A stretch of 64,000 nt of DNA from Amycolatopsis dendrobii (GTDB lineage Bacteria > Actinomycetota > Actinomycetes > Mycobacteriales > Pseudonocardiaceae), in NCBI RefSeq assembly GCF_014145675.1, contig NZ_JACGZW010000001.1, positions 744,001 to 808,000 on the forward strand, read 5' to 3'. Numbering within the stretch: the stretch's first letter is position 1; every line of letters starts with the position of its first letter. Positions 62,602 through 64,000 of this stretch are shown piece by piece. The notes below the pieces were generated by a model that saw only the letters and a program-made list of their open reading frames with translations, was not told the DNA's origin and did no database searches. The position numbers and the translations under genes were made by a program.

Positions 62602-64000
62602 GTGCTCACGCCCTTCACGACGGCCGCCCGACTGGACCGTCTCCCGATCACCAGAGCCCACAAATTCGCACTGGCCACCCTGGCCTTCGTGTTCCTGTTC
62701 GAATTCGGCGACCTGAACACCTTCGCCTACGTCGCGCCGGCGCTGGTCAAGCACCTCGGATTCTCCGTCGGGGACATCGCGGTCGTCACCTCGGCCGCGT
62801 TCCTGGGCATGGCGGTGGGCGCGGCGTTCGGCGGACGGGTCTCGGACCTCATCGGCCGCAAACGGGCCCTGCTCTGCTCGACTTCGTTGTTCTCGCTGTT
62901 CTCCTTGGTCAACGCGGCCGGGGTCAACGTGCCGACGTTCGTCGTGTTCCGGTTCCTGACCGGAGTCGGCCTGTCGGCGATGGTGGTCGCGGCGACCACC
63001 TACATTTCCGAGGTCATGCCTGCCGCGCGCCGCGGGCGGATGCAATCGGCCGTGATGGCCGTCGGTCTCGCGGGCATCCCGTTCATGTCGTTCTCGGCGC
63101 GCGGCATCGTCCCGCTCGGCTCCGGAGCCTGGCGGCTGGTCTTCGTGCTCGGCTCCGCGGCGCTGCTGGCCCTTCCCGCGCTCGCGGCCTTGCCCGAAAG
63201 CCCGCGCTGGCTCGTCCACAAGGACCGGCTGCCCGCGGCCGAGGCCGTCCTCTCCCAGCTGGAGCGGCGGGCCGGGCCGTTGCCCCCGATCGCCGACGTC
63301 CCGTCCGCACCGGCCGCTCCGGCGGGCCCCAGCGGCTACCGGCAGCTGTTCGCCAGCCCGTACGGCCGCACCACCCTCTTCCTCGCGGTCGTATGGATCT
63401 TCCAGACCCTCGGCTTCTACGGTTTCGTCGCCTGGGTGCCGACCCTCCTGACGCAGCACGGCTTCAGCGTCGCCAAATCCCTCGGGTTCTCCGCCCTCAC
63501 CACCATCGGCGCGGTCCCCGGTGCGCTGCTCGCCTGGCCGGTGACCGACCGGCTCGGCCGCAAGCTTCCGCTCGTGGTCGCCGCACTCGCCACCGCGGCG
63601 AGCGGGCTGGCCTACGGCCTGACCTTCAACCCGGTCGCCATCGTGGTCTTCGGGTTCTGCGTCAACCTCCTGATCCAGACCTTCGCGACCCTGCTCTACG
63701 CCTACAGCCCGGAACTTTTCCCCACCGGGCTGCGCAACGCCGGACACGGGCTGGTGTACGGAACCGGACGGCTCGCCAACATCTTCGGCCCGATGCTCGT
63801 CGCGTCGATCTTCGCCGGACTCGGGTACCAAGCGGTGTTCGTGTACATCGCGGCCTGCTGGCTCATCGTCGCGCTGGCGATCGCGTTCTTCGGGCCGCGC
63901 ACCGGAAAACGCTCGCTGGAATCGCTGTCCGCGCGGACCGGAGCCCAAGCCGAAGCGGCAAATCCGGTGCACACCGCCAATAACGCCGAAGGGACACTTC
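62602..64000 (+). CDS. MFS transporter (AAHS/metabolite:H+ symporter), 3' end outside window
   Basis: At least 466 codons; the frame is open to the right edge but appears near its C-terminus. The GTG at 62602 has AAGGAGG upstream. About 12 helices; signatures GGRVSDLIGRKRALLCSTSL, RFLTGVGLSAMVVAATTYIS, LPESPRWLVHKDRLPAAEAV and DRLGRKLPLVVAALA are those of the metabolite:H+/aromatic acid symporters. It follows the PrpF-family gene by 71 bp and likely imports its substrate or precursor, under LysR control. Confidence 0.92.
   Translation, partial: MLTPFTTAARLDRLPITRAHKFALATLAFVFLFEFGDLNTFAYVAPALVKHLGFSVGDIAVVTSAAFLGMAVGAAFGGRVSDLIGRKRALLCSTSLFSLFSLVNAAGVNVPTFVVFRFLTGVGLSAMVVAATTYISEVMPAARRGRMQSAVMAVGLAGIPFMSFSARGIVPLGSGAWRLVFVLGSAALLALPALAALPESPRWLVHKDRLPAAEAVLSQLERRAGPLPPIADVPSAPAAPAGPSGYRQLFASPYGRTTLFLAVVWIFQTLGFYGFVAWVPTLLTQHGFSVAKSLGFSALTTIGAVPGALLAWPVTDRLGRKLPLVVAALATAASGLAYGLTFNPVAIVVFGFCVNLLIQTFATLLYAYSPELFPTGLRNAGHGLVYGTGRLANIFGPMLVASIFAGLGYQAVFVYIAACWLIVALAIAFFGPRTGKRSLESLSARTGAQAEAANPVHTANNAEGTL

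Noticed and set aside
1..64000. tRNA, rRNA, CRISPR, transposase, integrase or phage genes
   Set aside because: No cloverleaf, repeat-spacer pattern, transposase motif or attachment repeat was recognised by eye on either strand. A tRNAscan or ISfinder search would be decisive.

Overview
The window is chromosomal DNA from a high-GC actinomycete, most likely a Pseudonocardiaceae member close to Amycolatopsis. Nearly every codon ends in G or C, GTG starts are common, and several starts look leaderless. The gene content also fits: a mycothiol-dependent maleylpyruvate isomerase, a SARP/AfsR-type regulator, DUF2795 and DUF6480-like proteins, and a chloramphenicol phosphotransferase very like the Streptomyces one. 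No rRNA, tRNA, CRISPR array, insertion sequence or prophage was seen. This is a low-synteny region devoted to catabolism and its regulation.

Layout. 1-8.8 kb is mixed: a beta-propeller/PKD protein cut by the left edge, a VOC protein behind an AraC regulator, a lipoprotein, decayed fragments (LuxR, amine-oxidase-like), a DUF1905 protein, a cis-isoprenyl diphosphate synthase, an M50B-like membrane peptidase, a P-loop protein and a DUF4097 protein. 8.8-16.5 kb holds a 1021-aa SARP regulator, a P450, and a minus-strand operon of FAD monooxygenase, membrane protein and TetR whose promoter lies inside a perfect palindrome. 16.5-22.7 kb holds a POT peptide transporter coupled to an amidohydrolase, a double-headed Lrp regulator, an amidase and a GntR/FCD regulator.

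22.9-32.9 kb is a tightly overlapping ten-gene operon for CoA-thioester catabolism: two acyl-CoA dehydrogenases, a CitE-like lyase, SDR, HTD2/FAS1-like dehydratase, thiolase, MaoC hydratase, fused class I CoA-transferase, crotonase and class III CoA-transferase. It ends at a strong hairpin. 33-37.3 kb holds small stress-type proteins, chloramphenicol phosphotransferase, an MFS transporter, an AI-2E family permease and a small unknown.

37.3-42 kb is a complete 3-hydroxybenzoate to gentisate to fumarate plus pyruvate pathway (genD-genF-genM-genH order) with a divergent IclR regulator, ending in a perfect 15-bp bidirectional terminator. 42-50.2 kb is an IclR-linked operon of aldehyde dehydrogenase, the three subunit types of an acetone/acetophenone-carboxylase-like ATP-dependent carboxylase, an SDR and a class II aldolase. 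50.3-53.1 kb holds a DUF4232 protein and a two-component system. 53.1-60.3 kb is an amino-acid/peptide-derivative cluster: serine hydrolase, amidohydrolase with a substituted metal ligand, M19 dipeptidase homologue, DadA-like oxidase, RidA and PucR-type regulator. 60.3-64 kb holds LysR, a PrpF-family isomerase and an MFS carrier cut by the right edge, with a LysR-type palindrome between the divergent genes.

The best candidates for undescribed biology are the ten-gene CoA operon, the ketone-carboxylase-like operon and the FAD monooxygenase/membrane protein/TetR operon. Their substrates cannot be assigned from sequence alone.
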